Shown: positions 40,888 to 49,720 of the stretch, one piece after another
How the letters are laid out: every line of letters begins with the position of its first letter
How positions within the stretch are numbered: the first letter of the stretch is position 1
Assembly (NCBI RefSeq): GCF_003387355.1
Contig: NZ_QUNH01000001.1
Span: 1,126,023 to 1,190,022, forward strand
DNA length: 64,000 nucleotides
Direction of reading: 5' to 3'
Origin: Winogradskyella sediminis
GTDB taxonomy: Bacteria > Bacteroidota > Bacteroidia > Flavobacteriales > Flavobacteriaceae
Notes under the pieces: model-generated
Told to the model about the DNA's origin: nothing
The model's input: only the letters and a program-made list of their open reading frames with translations
Databases searched by the model: none
Program-made: the position numbers and the translations under genes

Positions 40888-42090
40888 ATGAAGAATGAAA
40901 TTTCTAACAAAAAGGCATTATTTGCTTTAGCGATAGGAGGCTTTGGTATTGGGTTAACCGAATTTGTTATTATGGGTATTTTACCTAATGTAGCAAATGC
41001 CTTAAATATTACAATTCCTGAAGCCGGCCATTTTATTGCGGCTTATGCATTAGGGGTTGTTGTTGGTGCGCCTTTACTTACTAGCTTAAGCCGTAAAATA
41101 GAACCACATCGCATGCTTTTGCTCTTAATGCTATGGTTCACCGTTTTTAATACCTTATCTGCGTTTTCTCCAAGTTATAAAATGATGCTAATGATGCGTT
41201 TTTTGTCAGGTTTACCACATGGAGCATTTTTTGGAATAGGCGCAGTGGTCGCAGGAAAGCTTGCTAGGCAAGGTAAATCTGCACAGGCTATCGCTATTAT
41301 GTTTACGGGATTAACCGTAGCTAATGTTATAGGAGTACCAATTGGAACATATCTAGGTAATCAATATCATTGGAGCGCTTCATTTATTATGGTAGGTGTT
41401 GTAGGATTAATAACCTTAGTGAGTATTTACTATTGGATGCCACAGCTTAATAAGACTGAAAAGAAAACCATTACACCAGATCATAAAGGACTAAAAAATC
41501 TAGAATTATGGGCGTTAATAGCATTAACGACTGTAGGAACAGGTGGTTTTTTTGCGTGGTACAGTTATATTGCACCACTATTAAAAGAAACCGTAAGCTT
41601 ATCTAGTAATGCGATTAGCTATGCCATGATAATGGCTGGATTGGGGATGTTTTTTGGTAACTTTATTGGAGCAAAATTAGCTGAAATATTTTCGCCTTTA
41701 AGAGCTGTAGCAATTAGTCTCGTTGCAATGAGTACAGTGTTAATTTTAAACTCTTTTTTACTTACTAATACTATTATAGCTTTAGGGTTTACGTTTTTAG
41801 TAGGTATGATTGCATTTACCATTTCAACGCCTATACAAATGGCAATTATTAACAGTGCAAAAGGATTAGAAATGCTAGGTTCTTCTATGAATCAGAGTGC
41901 TTTTAATATGGGTAATGCTTTAGGTGCTTATTTAGCAGGTTTACCTATAGCTTTTGGTTATAGTGTATCTTCCTCTTCATTGGTAGGAGCGGCTCTTGCC
42001 TTTTTGGGTGCTATTGTAGCGCTTAGTATCTTATTTTATCGCATGAGAAAAATCAAGAAAATTGAAAAACTAGCCTATCATTCTTGTTAA
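40888..42090 (+). CDS. MFS exporter (DHA1 family, AraJ/PbuE-like)
   Basis: 400 residues with 12 predicted helices. N-terminal signature LAIGGFGIGLTEFVIMGILPNVA is that of the DHA1 drug/nucleoside/arabinose exporter group (AraJ, YdhP, PbuE); the loop between helices 2 and 3 has 'SLSRKIEPHRMLL', and helix 4 to 5 'RFLSGLPHGAFFGIGAVVAGKL'. A proton-driven exporter of small molecules in the inner membrane. Stands alone between the tRNA and the convergent amylase gene. Substrate not predictable. Confidence 0.9.
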   Translation: MKNEISNKKALFALAIGGFGIGLTEFVIMGILPNVANALNITIPEAGHFIAAYALGVVVGAPLLTSLSRKIEPHRMLLLLMLWFTVFNTLSAFSPSYKMMLMMRFLSGLPHGAFFGIGAVVAGKLARQGKSAQAIAIMFTGLTVANVIGVPIGTYLGNQYHWSASFIMVGVVGLITLVSIYYWMPQLNKTEKKTITPDHKGLKNLELWALIALTTVGTGGFFAWYSYIAPLLKETVSLSSNAISYAMIMAGLGMFFGNFIGAKLAEIFSPLRAVAISLVAMSTVLILNSFLLTNTIIALGFTFLVGMIAFTISTPIQMAIINSAKGLEMLGSSMNQSAFNMGNALGAYLAGLPIAFGYSVSSSSLVGAALAFLGAIVALSILFYRMRKIKKIEKLAYHSC

Positions 42091-42130
42091 TTCGAAACTG
42101 CCTTACTATAGATTTGGAAGAATTTTAAGT

Positions 42131-42171
42131 ATAAAAAAAAAGAGCTTCCCAATGTGAGAAACTCTTTTCTA
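42131..42171. terminator. Terminator between convergent genes
   Basis: A-rich run, AAAGAG...TTC pairing imperfectly with GAA...CTCTTT (about 42139-42148 and 42157-42168), then T-rich sequence. It can serve the MFS gene (plus) and the amylase gene (minus). Confidence 0.65.
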
Positions 42172-42194
42172 TACGCTATAAATATTTTAAAAAT

Positions 42195-45089
42195 TTAGAG
42201 CTTGACTAACTTCGTTGTTTTTATTTGATTTTTATTATTGATAGCCTTAACAATATACATTCCTGTATTTAAATTAGAGATATCAAATTGATCCATTCTG
42301 TTAAAATCTCCTTTATAGGATTGAACCATTTTGCCTGTTAAATCATAAATTTCAATATTAGAAACATTGGTATTTATATGAAATTTTGAGGAAGAAGGAT
42401 TAGGATAAAGATTAAAATTTGATAGTGCTATATCATCGACGTTAAGTGCATTTGAAGTTGTATTTCCTAAAATTCTAAACTGACCTGCTGGAATCGTAAT
42501 TGCAGAATTAGAGTTACTAACGGTTGTACTACCAGTCACATCCATTAAGTCATACCAAGTTGTAGTAACATTATTAGGGAAATTAGTGTCTATACTTCTA
42601 GTAACCACATCGAAATTAGCATAAATAATTACGTTTCGTAATTGTGATGATGGAATTGAAGTATCAAAAATATCAATTCTTGGAGTTAAATCTCCAGAAG
42701 TAATCGCATAATCGCCTTCAAATACTGGTTCTTCAATTTTTAACTTATGTAGCTTAGACCAATCCTCATAAATCTGACCTCTTAACGCATCGGTGAACCA
42801 GTTGTTTGCCCATTGAGGTTGAGGTTTGGTATCTAGTTTACAACCGTCATTATTATAACTTCCATCGTTACAAGTAAAAATGGAAATATCCATTCCTAAT
42901 TCTCCAAAATGCCAAATCATTTTTGGGCCAGGTACCATTACGGATACGGCTCCTAATGCAGACATTCGAGATAATGCCGTATTTAAGTCTTGTACATTAT
43001 GACTACTGTTGGTTGTATTTCCGAAGGTAATATTTTTATACATTAAGCGCTCTTCATCATGACTTTCGGCATAACCTACAACTCTAGGTCCATTAAAGTT
43101 TGCATGAGCTTTATGTCCCATTCGGCTAATGTTTTTATCACCACCTTGAGCCATAGTGAGTTCACTGTAGGGGGAATTCATAATGCCCCACATCATTACA
43201 CCTTTACCTTCATTTAGACGGTAGTTAGCCCATTCTTTTTCTTCGTTGTCTGATCCTAAATGTTCAAAAATAACATAATGATCTGGGTCTACAGACCATG
43301 AGTGATCTGCGTATTCTTTTAAAACATCTACACGATCTTGCTGATAACTTCCAGTACAACCTTCATCACCACCGTATGTACCATTGCCACAATTTTGCGT
43401 AAATCCTTTTGTTAAATCCCAGCGAAACCCATCTATGTTATATTCTTCAATCCAATAACTTACTACTTGCTTAACATATGTTTTTGTATAATCAGAACTG
43501 TGGTCAAAATCGTTACCAACACTATATGAGTGTGTTGGGTAAACATTAAAATAAGGATTGTCAGTAGATGGGCCTCCCCAACCGTCACCATCAGGATCGT
43601 CCATCCACATTCTTACCATAGGATTTCTGCCGAATGCATGATTGAATGCGATGTCTAAAATAACAGCAATACCGTTTTGATGACAAACATCTACAAGCTC
43701 TTTAAACTTTTCTTGTGTACCATAATATTTATCGATAGCCATATGGAATGCCGTGTTATAACCCCAACTTTCGTTACCTTCATATTCCATGATTGGCATT
43801 AATTCAATGGCATTGACATTTAAGTTTTTGAAATAGTCAATTTTGTCAATAATATCTTGAAAATTGCGATCTGTGTCGAAGTCTCTTAATAGGACCTCAT
43901 AAATAATTAAGTCTTCTTCTGCTGGTTTTATAAAATTAGGAACTTCCCAATCATAAGGAGTTTGACCTGTTTGTAAAACAGTAACTTCACGTTCTTGCCC
44001 TACAGGATAAGCAGGGATATTCGGATATGTGGTTTCTGAAATATAAGGATCATCAAAAGGAGATAAAACTAAAGAAGAATAAGGATCTGCAACTTTAACT
44101 ATAGAAGGAGAATTTGCGATAGGGTTGGTGTCAAACACCCAATATTGATAGGTTTCTATAGCTCCTGATGTTAGACCAGAGATTTCTAACCAATATTTAC
44201 CAGTAGAAGGGTCACGTTTCATTACATCACTATTGGTTGGCGAGTAGTTGTTCCAACTTCCTGCAACTTGAATAAACTCTTTACCAGGAGCTGTTAAAAC
44301 TAGTGTCGCCTTTGTAGCGTCTGAATGGTAATTAATGCCATCAACCATATTAGCTGGCATTGTTTCTGTTATTAAATTGGGTACAACGATGACTTCAAAA
44401 CTAGTTTCTCCAGTTTCGGTAGAGCCTGGAGGTGTACCGACGAATTTTACAGTACCACTTTCTGTAATATTTGAAAGAGTTGAATTACATGAAGGAAAAC
44501 CACAGCTGCCAGTTGCTACAGAGACTTCGTTATAAAATATTTCAAAACTACCCATTACTGTAGTAGAGCCTTGGTATATAACTGTAGCACTTATGTCTAA
44601 ATCATCTCCAGAATTGATAACAACAATTTCACTAGAAGGTTGTGCTATATTAATAAGCACTTTACCTACCGGATAGATGAAATCGTTGCAACCATCATCT
44701 TTTAATTCTTGACTCCCGTTTTCATTTCTAAATACCATCCCTATTTGGGTTGCACTATCTGCTTGAGTTTGTGTAATACCATAATATGTTTGAGGAGTAA
44801 TAGTGATACTAAAAGTACCATCACCATTATTTGTCATTTCACCAACGCCATCATCAAATCCCCAATTTCCAACAACACCATATCCAAAAGCATCAGAGTT
44901 ATTTCCTATACCTGAATGCATATATACTTTTGTAGGGTTATCTAATCCGTTACAGTTACTATCTGTACTATTAACGTCTATGGTAATAGTTACTGGTTCA
45001 TCTACTTCAATGGCACTTACGCTAAGACTGACTTGCGCATAAGTGACGTAAGAAAATAAAATATAAAGTATAAGTAGTGTTTTTTTCAT
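42195..45089 (-). CDS. Secreted GH13 alpha-amylase with T9SS sorting tail
   Basis: 964 residues. Signal peptide (cleavage near TYA-Q). Beta-rich N-terminal modules (about 20-370, including a starch/glycogen-branching-type domain near 250-350) precede a GH13 barrel: region I DIAFNHAFG, region II GFRWDLTKG with nucleophile D558, region III FEHLGSD with acid/base E609, region IV ESHDEER. Residues about 890-964 form a type A T9SS sorting domain (NLYPNPSSSKFHI, IYDLTGKMVQ, LNTGMYIVKA, TTKLVKL), so it is secreted or surface-attached. It should cut starch or glycogen outside the cell for uptake by the SusC/D system encoded upstream. Confidence 0.93.
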   Translation of the reverse strand: MKKTLLILYILFSYVTYAQVSLSVSAIEVDEPVTITIDVNSTDSNCNGLDNPTKVYMHSGIGNNSDAFGYGVVGNWGFDDGVGEMTNNGDGTFSITITPQTYYGITQTQADSATQIGMVFRNENGSQELKDDGCNDFIYPVGKVLINIAQPSSEIVVINSGDDLDISATVIYQGSTTVMGSFEIFYNEVSVATGSCGFPSCNSTLSNITESGTVKFVGTPPGSTETGETSFEVIVVPNLITETMPANMVDGINYHSDATKATLVLTAPGKEFIQVAGSWNNYSPTNSDVMKRDPSTGKYWLEISGLTSGAIETYQYWVFDTNPIANSPSIVKVADPYSSLVLSPFDDPYISETTYPNIPAYPVGQEREVTVLQTGQTPYDWEVPNFIKPAEEDLIIYEVLLRDFDTDRNFQDIIDKIDYFKNLNVNAIELMPIMEYEGNESWGYNTAFHMAIDKYYGTQEKFKELVDVCHQNGIAVILDIAFNHAFGRNPMVRMWMDDPDGDGWGGPSTDNPYFNVYPTHSYSVGNDFDHSSDYTKTYVKQVVSYWIEEYNIDGFRWDLTKGFTQNCGNGTYGGDEGCTGSYQQDRVDVLKEYADHSWSVDPDHYVIFEHLGSDNEEKEWANYRLNEGKGVMMWGIMNSPYSELTMAQGGDKNISRMGHKAHANFNGPRVVGYAESHDEERLMYKNITFGNTTNSSHNVQDLNTALSRMSALGAVSVMVPGPKMIWHFGELGMDISIFTCNDGSYNNDGCKLDTKPQPQWANNWFTDALRGQIYEDWSKLHKLKIEEPVFEGDYAITSGDLTPRIDIFDTSIPSSQLRNVIIYANFDVVTRSIDTNFPNNVTTTWYDLMDVTGSTTVSNSNSAITIPAGQFRILGNTTSNALNVDDIALSNFNLYPNPSSSKFHINTNVSNIEIYDLTGKMVQSYKGDFNRMDQFDISNLNTGMYIVKAINNKNQIKTTKLVKL

Positions 45090-45104
45090 AGTTAAAATTT
45101 TTAA

Positions 45105-45138
45105 TAAAAAAAGCTATGCATGAAACATAGCTTCTTTT
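45105..45138 (-). terminator. Terminator between SusE/F-like and amylase genes
   Basis: AAGCTATG (45111-45118) pairs perfectly with CATAGCTT (45126-45133), 7-base loop. On the minus strand a T-run follows. Amylase may thus be partly uncoupled from the susCDE transcript. Confidence 0.75.
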
Positions 45139-45153
45139 ATAATTATATATTAA

Positions 45154-46950
45154 TTAATCTAGTGTTATCGTTAAATTTAAGGTATCAACAGTTAAAGTAT
45201 ATGTACCTGGTGTGCCATCGAATGAGAAATTACTATCTCCGTCCATGGCGTTACTAAAATTAGCATCAATAATGTAACCTTCGTTTTCGTAAGTTGGATA
45301 ATTAGTGCCTGTTCCCCAATCTCCATTTACGGTAAAGAATCTAAAGGCGTCATTAGTGAATTCCACTTCACCAGAATAGATACCTGCACCAGTACATGAT
45401 AAAATAGCTGGATTTGCCCAATCCCATCCAGTTCCAACGACACCAGCACCAACTAAATATAATTGTTCATATTCGCATTGCAATTGTTCAGGGCCTAATG
45501 TTATTGTTTTGTTTATATCATCTACAGTTAAGAAATATGTACCTGGTGTACCATTGAAAGAGAAGTTACTGTCACCATCCATAGCATTACTAAAGTTACT
45601 ATCTATAGTATAACCCATTCCTTCATAAGTTGGATAGTTAGTACCTGTTCCCCAATCTCCATTGACGTTAAAGAATCTAAAAGCATCATTAATCAAAGCT
45701 ACATTTCCTGAGTAGGTTCCATTTCCTGTACAAGGTAAAGCAACAGGAGTATCCCATGCCCAACCAGCATCAGCAATACCTGCACCTACTAACCATAATT
45801 GATCAAAGTTACAGTTTGGGCCAACTACGGGTGGTCCTAATGTAATTGTCTTAGCTTCAGTATCTATCTCAATAAAATATTCACCTGGTGTTCCGGTAAA
45901 CTGAAAGTTACTGTCACCATCTAATGCATTAACTAAATTAGAGTCTATGGTATAACCTACAGCTTCATAATAAGGATAGTTTAATCCAGAGCCCCAATCT
46001 TCAGCCACGGTAAAGAATCTAAAGGCATCGTTAATTAAATTGATGTTTCCAGAATACTTAGTACCTTGTAAAGGTAGTTCTACTGGAGTTGCCCAATCCC
46101 ATCCTGCATCTACGGCGCCTGCACCAACAATATATAACACAGGAGCTAACTCAATATTAAATGGAGTAACAGTAATTGTAATAGGATCTGAATAACGTTC
46201 CATGTTGCCACCATCCATTTCTATAGTAGCTTTAATTCTTACATCTAAACTAGCCGCTTCTTCAGCCGTAAGACCTGCATTAAGTACAATTTCATTGAAG
46301 GCTTCGTGCGTGCTTGTATAGGTCATACCTTCTGCGATTTCAGATACTGCACTAGCGAAGTCTGTTCCTGCTTGCGCAAATTGTATTTCATAATTTACGG
46401 TGACAGTGGTGTTTTCTCCAAAGTCTGGGTCTTCCCAAGATACTGCAATAGCCTCATCATTTAAAGTCGTCTCAAGTAATACGATTTCGAAGGTATTATC
46501 AGGACTAGTAATTACAGGAATAGCTTCAGAATATGAAGATACACTAAAGCTTACACTATTAGTCGTAATCGATCCAGCCGTTACTCTCATAAAAACAGTG
46601 AATGGCTCAAAAGCATCTGCTCCAGCACCTAACAATGTATTGTTGAATTCTGCAACTGTCATTGTAAAGCGATCTGTACTAGACGATCCAATTACGGTCG
46701 GGTTTTCAAATAAAGCATCAGGTGATAACTCTACGATGTAACTATCTCCAGAATCTAATTGGTCATTCCACACAATAGTGAAAGCTTCGTTATTTGGAAG
46801 GTTATAATTTAAATTGATATTAGATATCGCTGGCTCCAAAAGTGTAAATGAAGCTTCTGGAGTCGTAATATCAATACTTTCTTCTGTTTCGCACGCTACA
46901 AAAACTAAGAATAGACTTAATATAAGCGCACTAATTTTATTGAATTTCAT
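45154..46950 (-). CDS. SusE/SusF-like lipoprotein with three starch-binding repeats
   Basis: 598 residues. Lipobox FVAC (Cys20). A SusE-type N-terminal region with two Ig/FN3-like domains (about 30-145, 146-262) is followed by three near-identical modules at 270-372, 384-487 and 496-598. Each contains GAG...GW(D/A)W, LxxTGxGxYSG, NDAFRFFxVxxDWGxGxNYPxYE, GYxIDxN and DGDSNFxFxGTPGxY. In SusE/SusF such C-terminal modules bind starch at the cell surface with aromatic residues; Trp and Tyr are conserved in all three. Lies 12 bases after the other SusE-like gene. Confidence 0.9.
   Translation of the reverse strand: MKFNKISALILSLFLVFVACETEESIDITTPEASFTLLEPAISNINLNYNLPNNEAFTIVWNDQLDSGDSYIVELSPDALFENPTVIGSSSTDRFTMTVAEFNNTLLGAGADAFEPFTVFMRVTAGSITTNSVSFSVSSYSEAIPVITSPDNTFEIVLLETTLNDEAIAVSWEDPDFGENTTVTVNYEIQFAQAGTDFASAVSEIAEGMTYTSTHEAFNEIVLNAGLTAEEAASLDVRIKATIEMDGGNMERYSDPITITVTPFNIELAPVLYIVGAGAVDAGWDWATPVELPLQGTKYSGNINLINDAFRFFTVAEDWGSGLNYPYYEAVGYTIDSNLVNALDGDSNFQFTGTPGEYFIEIDTEAKTITLGPPVVGPNCNFDQLWLVGAGIADAGWAWDTPVALPCTGNGTYSGNVALINDAFRFFNVNGDWGTGTNYPTYEGMGYTIDSNFSNAMDGDSNFSFNGTPGTYFLTVDDINKTITLGPEQLQCEYEQLYLVGAGVVGTGWDWANPAILSCTGAGIYSGEVEFTNDAFRFFTVNGDWGTGTNYPTYENEGYIIDANFSNAMDGDSNFSFDGTPGTYTLTVDTLNLTITLD
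45157..46143 (-). repeat. Three tandem carbohydrate-binding module repeats
   Basis: Coding repeats R1 (45835-46143), R2 (45490-45801) and R3 (45157-45465), about 310 bp each with a period of 336-342 bp. R2 and R3 are more alike than either is to R1, in which TGNG is replaced by QGTK and GDWGTG by EDWGSG, suggesting two duplication rounds. Confidence 0.85.
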
Positions 46951-46962
46951 AGTGTTATTTTT

Positions 46963-48105
46963 TTATAAGTTAAGTGGGATTAATATATAATCTCCAGTTA
47001 AGTCGCTAAACCAAACCTCATAATCGTCTTGAACAATGACAGGAATAGATCCGCCTCCATCAGTGGCTACACCAGAAAATGATGTTGACCCTCCCCAAGA
47101 GCTACCTGTGTTAGTTACAATTTGCAAATCTCCAGATTGAAGATTTACACTGTTCACATACCACAAATGGCTATCAAAAGTAGATTGTGTTAAAGCAGTA
47201 TCAGCGTTCAGTGCTGAACCTTGAAGTGTCATACTTGTATAGCTAGCAGCACCTGAGGCATCAAAAGCTTCCGTTATATAAGTATTAGACGAAAAGTTAA
47301 TGGTAAAGGTATAATAACCATCACTTGGCACACCAAAACGACCTGGATCACCATCTTGAGTTCCTGGGTTTCCAGCTATAGCTTCAGCAGTAGATAATAT
47401 AATATCGTCACTACCTTCAGGTGTTAAAGTTCCCCATTGTGGTTGCCATTGACCTCTTATTTCTAAGAGTTTAAATCGACCATCATCAATGCCACCGGCT
47501 CCTTTAGTGAAAAAACCAGTATAAGTATGAATATTACTGTTTTCCCCATCTCTAAATAATGGAGGGTTATTATTATTGTTATTCCAATCAGCAGCGGTTC
47601 CATTTCCAACTAAATAAAACTCTTCAAAAACATAATTGAAGTAAGGTTGAACTTGAAAACTGATGATATTAGAGCTAACCGGAAGACCATTTTGAGTTCC
47701 AATAGAACTTTCTACCTTAGCATATAAAGTGCTGAACATAAAAGGAGGTAAGCCAACAGCACCTGCAGAAGAATTTAATTCGTTAACCGATAATGTTGCT
47801 GATGTTGTTCCAGTAATAGTTGTAGCTACCACAGGATTTGTAAACGCTTCATCAGCGGCAAAAATAACGCTATAATTTTCTGAGGCTGGCTGTCCATAAT
47901 CTGCTTCATTCCAATTAAATGTTATTGCAGGATTTCCAGGATTAGAGGCATCCAACTCAATAACTGTAATAGGAAGTTCTGCAAGGGTAATTGGGTCTGT
48001 TTCTGTAGCTGTAAATACTGAAGTGTCATCTTCACAAGAATTCACAAGGAATCCTAGAGAGAGCACAGTTAATAGTACAACTTTAAGTTTTAATATTTTT
48101 TTCAT
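46963..48105 (-). CDS. SusE-like lipoprotein
   Basis: 380 residues. Lipobox VNSC after a hydrophobic signal. N-terminal SusE domain (about 35-150; 'NPGNPAITFNWNEADYGQPASENYSV', 'STLYAKVESSIGTQNG' pattern), then a C-terminal carbohydrate-binding region (about 160-375) with 'EFYLVGNGTAADWNNNN', GRFKLLEIRGQW and FGVPSDGYYTFTINF. Expected to bind maltodextrins at the cell surface. The order susC-susD-susE-susF-amylase matches maltodextrin loci of other Flavobacteriaceae. Confidence 0.87.
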   Translation of the reverse strand: MKKILKLKVVLLTVLSLGFLVNSCEDDTSVFTATETDPITLAELPITVIELDASNPGNPAITFNWNEADYGQPASENYSVIFAADEAFTNPVVATTITGTTSATLSVNELNSSAGAVGLPPFMFSTLYAKVESSIGTQNGLPVSSNIISFQVQPYFNYVFEEFYLVGNGTAADWNNNNNNPPLFRDGENSNIHTYTGFFTKGAGGIDDGRFKLLEIRGQWQPQWGTLTPEGSDDIILSTAEAIAGNPGTQDGDPGRFGVPSDGYYTFTINFSSNTYITEAFDASGAASYTSMTLQGSALNADTALTQSTFDSHLWYVNSVNLQSGDLQIVTNTGSSWGGSTSFSGVATDGGGSIPVIVQDDYEVWFSDLTGDYILIPLNL

Positions 48106-48116
48106 CGCTTTATTTT

Positions 48117-49715
48117 TTAGTATCCAGGATTTTGAGTAAGATTCGGATTAGAAGACATACTTAAACTAGGTATTGGAAAAAGGTTTAAGTGAGCTGGTAT
48201 AGCAATACCATTACTTCCATTTCCTTTCCATGCCCAATTGTAATTTCCACCAGTAAATAATCCAAAACGAATTAAATCTTGTCTTCTGTGTCCTTCCCAA
48301 TGTAATTCTCTAGATCTTTCATCTAATATAAAAGGTAGGGTTAAATCAGAAGCAGCAATCATATTAGGGTTATTGGCACGAGTTCTCAACTCATTCACTA
48401 AATTAACAGCTTCGGTGATAGTTCCTCCACCTCCACGAAGGTGTGCTTCTGCATACATTAAATATACATCAGCTAATCTAAATAATGGAAAATCAGTATC
48501 AACAAAAGTTTCATCTGCACCTGCAACACCATCTGAACTTACATTAGAATATTTTTGGATAATATACCCTTGATTTGGGTCGGAAATATCTGTGATACCT
48601 ATTGGTCGATCTTCGGATATAATAGTATTTCTATCGTCATCTATAAAATCACCACCTTCCCAAAGTTGAGCAAACTCTTTTCTCACTCGTAAGGCTCCAC
48701 CCCAAGCTGCTTCTGATACACCAACCTCTGCACCATTAACCTCAAGACTTCCAACAGAACCATTAATCATTACTGTTGTAGGTCCATAGTTTTGAATGGT
48801 AACTCCATCAGAAATAATAGGAAAAATAATTTCTCCTGTTGCTGAATTTAAGTTATTGTCTGCTTGGAAGTTTTGTTTGTATTCTGATGCTAATACGTAC
48901 CCAGAGTTAAGTAACTGTTGACAATACGTCATACAATCAGCATATCTTGGTGTGCCTGTATAAACTTCTGCATTAAGGTATATTTTAGCGAGTAGCATAT
49001 ACGCTACACCCTTATCTGCTCTACCGTATTGGTTTTGACCTGCATCTACTAGATCAGATTCAATATCTAACAATTCACTTTCAATAAATTCAAAAAGTTC
49101 AGTTCGGTTAGCCACTGGTAAAACAGTGTTTACAGCATCTGCTTCTGTACCAAAGTTTGCTTTTCCAAAAAGATCCATCAAGTAGTAATATGATAATGCT
49201 CTTAATAATCTAGCTTCTGCACGATATTCTACTATTTCAGCACGTGTAGTTTCAGACACACCTCGGGCATCTAACTTGTCTGAGGTAGTTTCTCTCAAAA
49301 AATTATTTGCAAGAGCAATAGTTAAATGAGATCTACTGTACATTCCTAAAATTAAAGGGTTTTGAGCTGTCCAAATGTTACGTTGAAGTTCTCTTGTTCC
49401 TGGGTCGTTTTCATAAGACCAAATCATTTGGTCCGCGGTTAACGTCTGTAAATAAACTAATACACGTCCAAATTGACTTGTTCCTGCATCAATACCCTCA
49501 ATATTTGAAGATTCCGGACCACTGGTTCCTGTTAAGGCAAGATTTGCATATACACCAGCAATTACTCGTTCGTAGGCAGACTCGTCTTCGTAAAGTTCAA
49601 TGCCTAATAAAGTGTCGTCGTCATTCGGTGTAATATTGAGGTCATCAGTACATGATGTCAATAAAAACACTGCTAATAAAGTGAAGACACTAATATTTTT
49701 TATTATTCTTTTCAT
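48117..49715 (-). CDS. susD: SusD/RagB-family starch-binding lipoprotein
   Basis: 532 residues. Lipoprotein signal with lipobox LTSC. SusD features: N-terminal 'YEDESAYERVIAGVYANLALTG', TPR-like helices ('EYRAEARLLRALSYYYLMDLFG', 'ADKGVAYMLLAKIYLNAEVY'), and C-terminal 'FPLFRLADVYLMYAEAHLRGG', 'VNELRTRANN', 'ILDERSRELHWEGHRRQDLIRFG'. SusD forms the lid of the SusC channel and captures the glycan. 5 bases after susC. Confidence 0.96.
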   Translation of the reverse strand: MKRIIKNISVFTLLAVFLLTSCTDDLNITPNDDDTLLGIELYEDESAYERVIAGVYANLALTGTSGPESSNIEGIDAGTSQFGRVLVYLQTLTADQMIWSYENDPGTRELQRNIWTAQNPLILGMYSRSHLTIALANNFLRETTSDKLDARGVSETTRAEIVEYRAEARLLRALSYYYLMDLFGKANFGTEADAVNTVLPVANRTELFEFIESELLDIESDLVDAGQNQYGRADKGVAYMLLAKIYLNAEVYTGTPRYADCMTYCQQLLNSGYVLASEYKQNFQADNNLNSATGEIIFPIISDGVTIQNYGPTTVMINGSVGSLEVNGAEVGVSEAAWGGALRVRKEFAQLWEGGDFIDDDRNTIISEDRPIGITDISDPNQGYIIQKYSNVSSDGVAGADETFVDTDFPLFRLADVYLMYAEAHLRGGGGTITEAVNLVNELRTRANNPNMIAASDLTLPFILDERSRELHWEGHRRQDLIRFGLFTGGNYNWAWKGNGSNGIAIPAHLNLFPIPSLSMSSNPNLTQNPGY

Positions 49716-49720
49716 AGTTG

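Noticed and set aside
45157-46143. Regular repeats as a possible CRISPR array
   Set aside because: The units are about 310 bp, lie in frame inside a coding sequence and encode protein modules.
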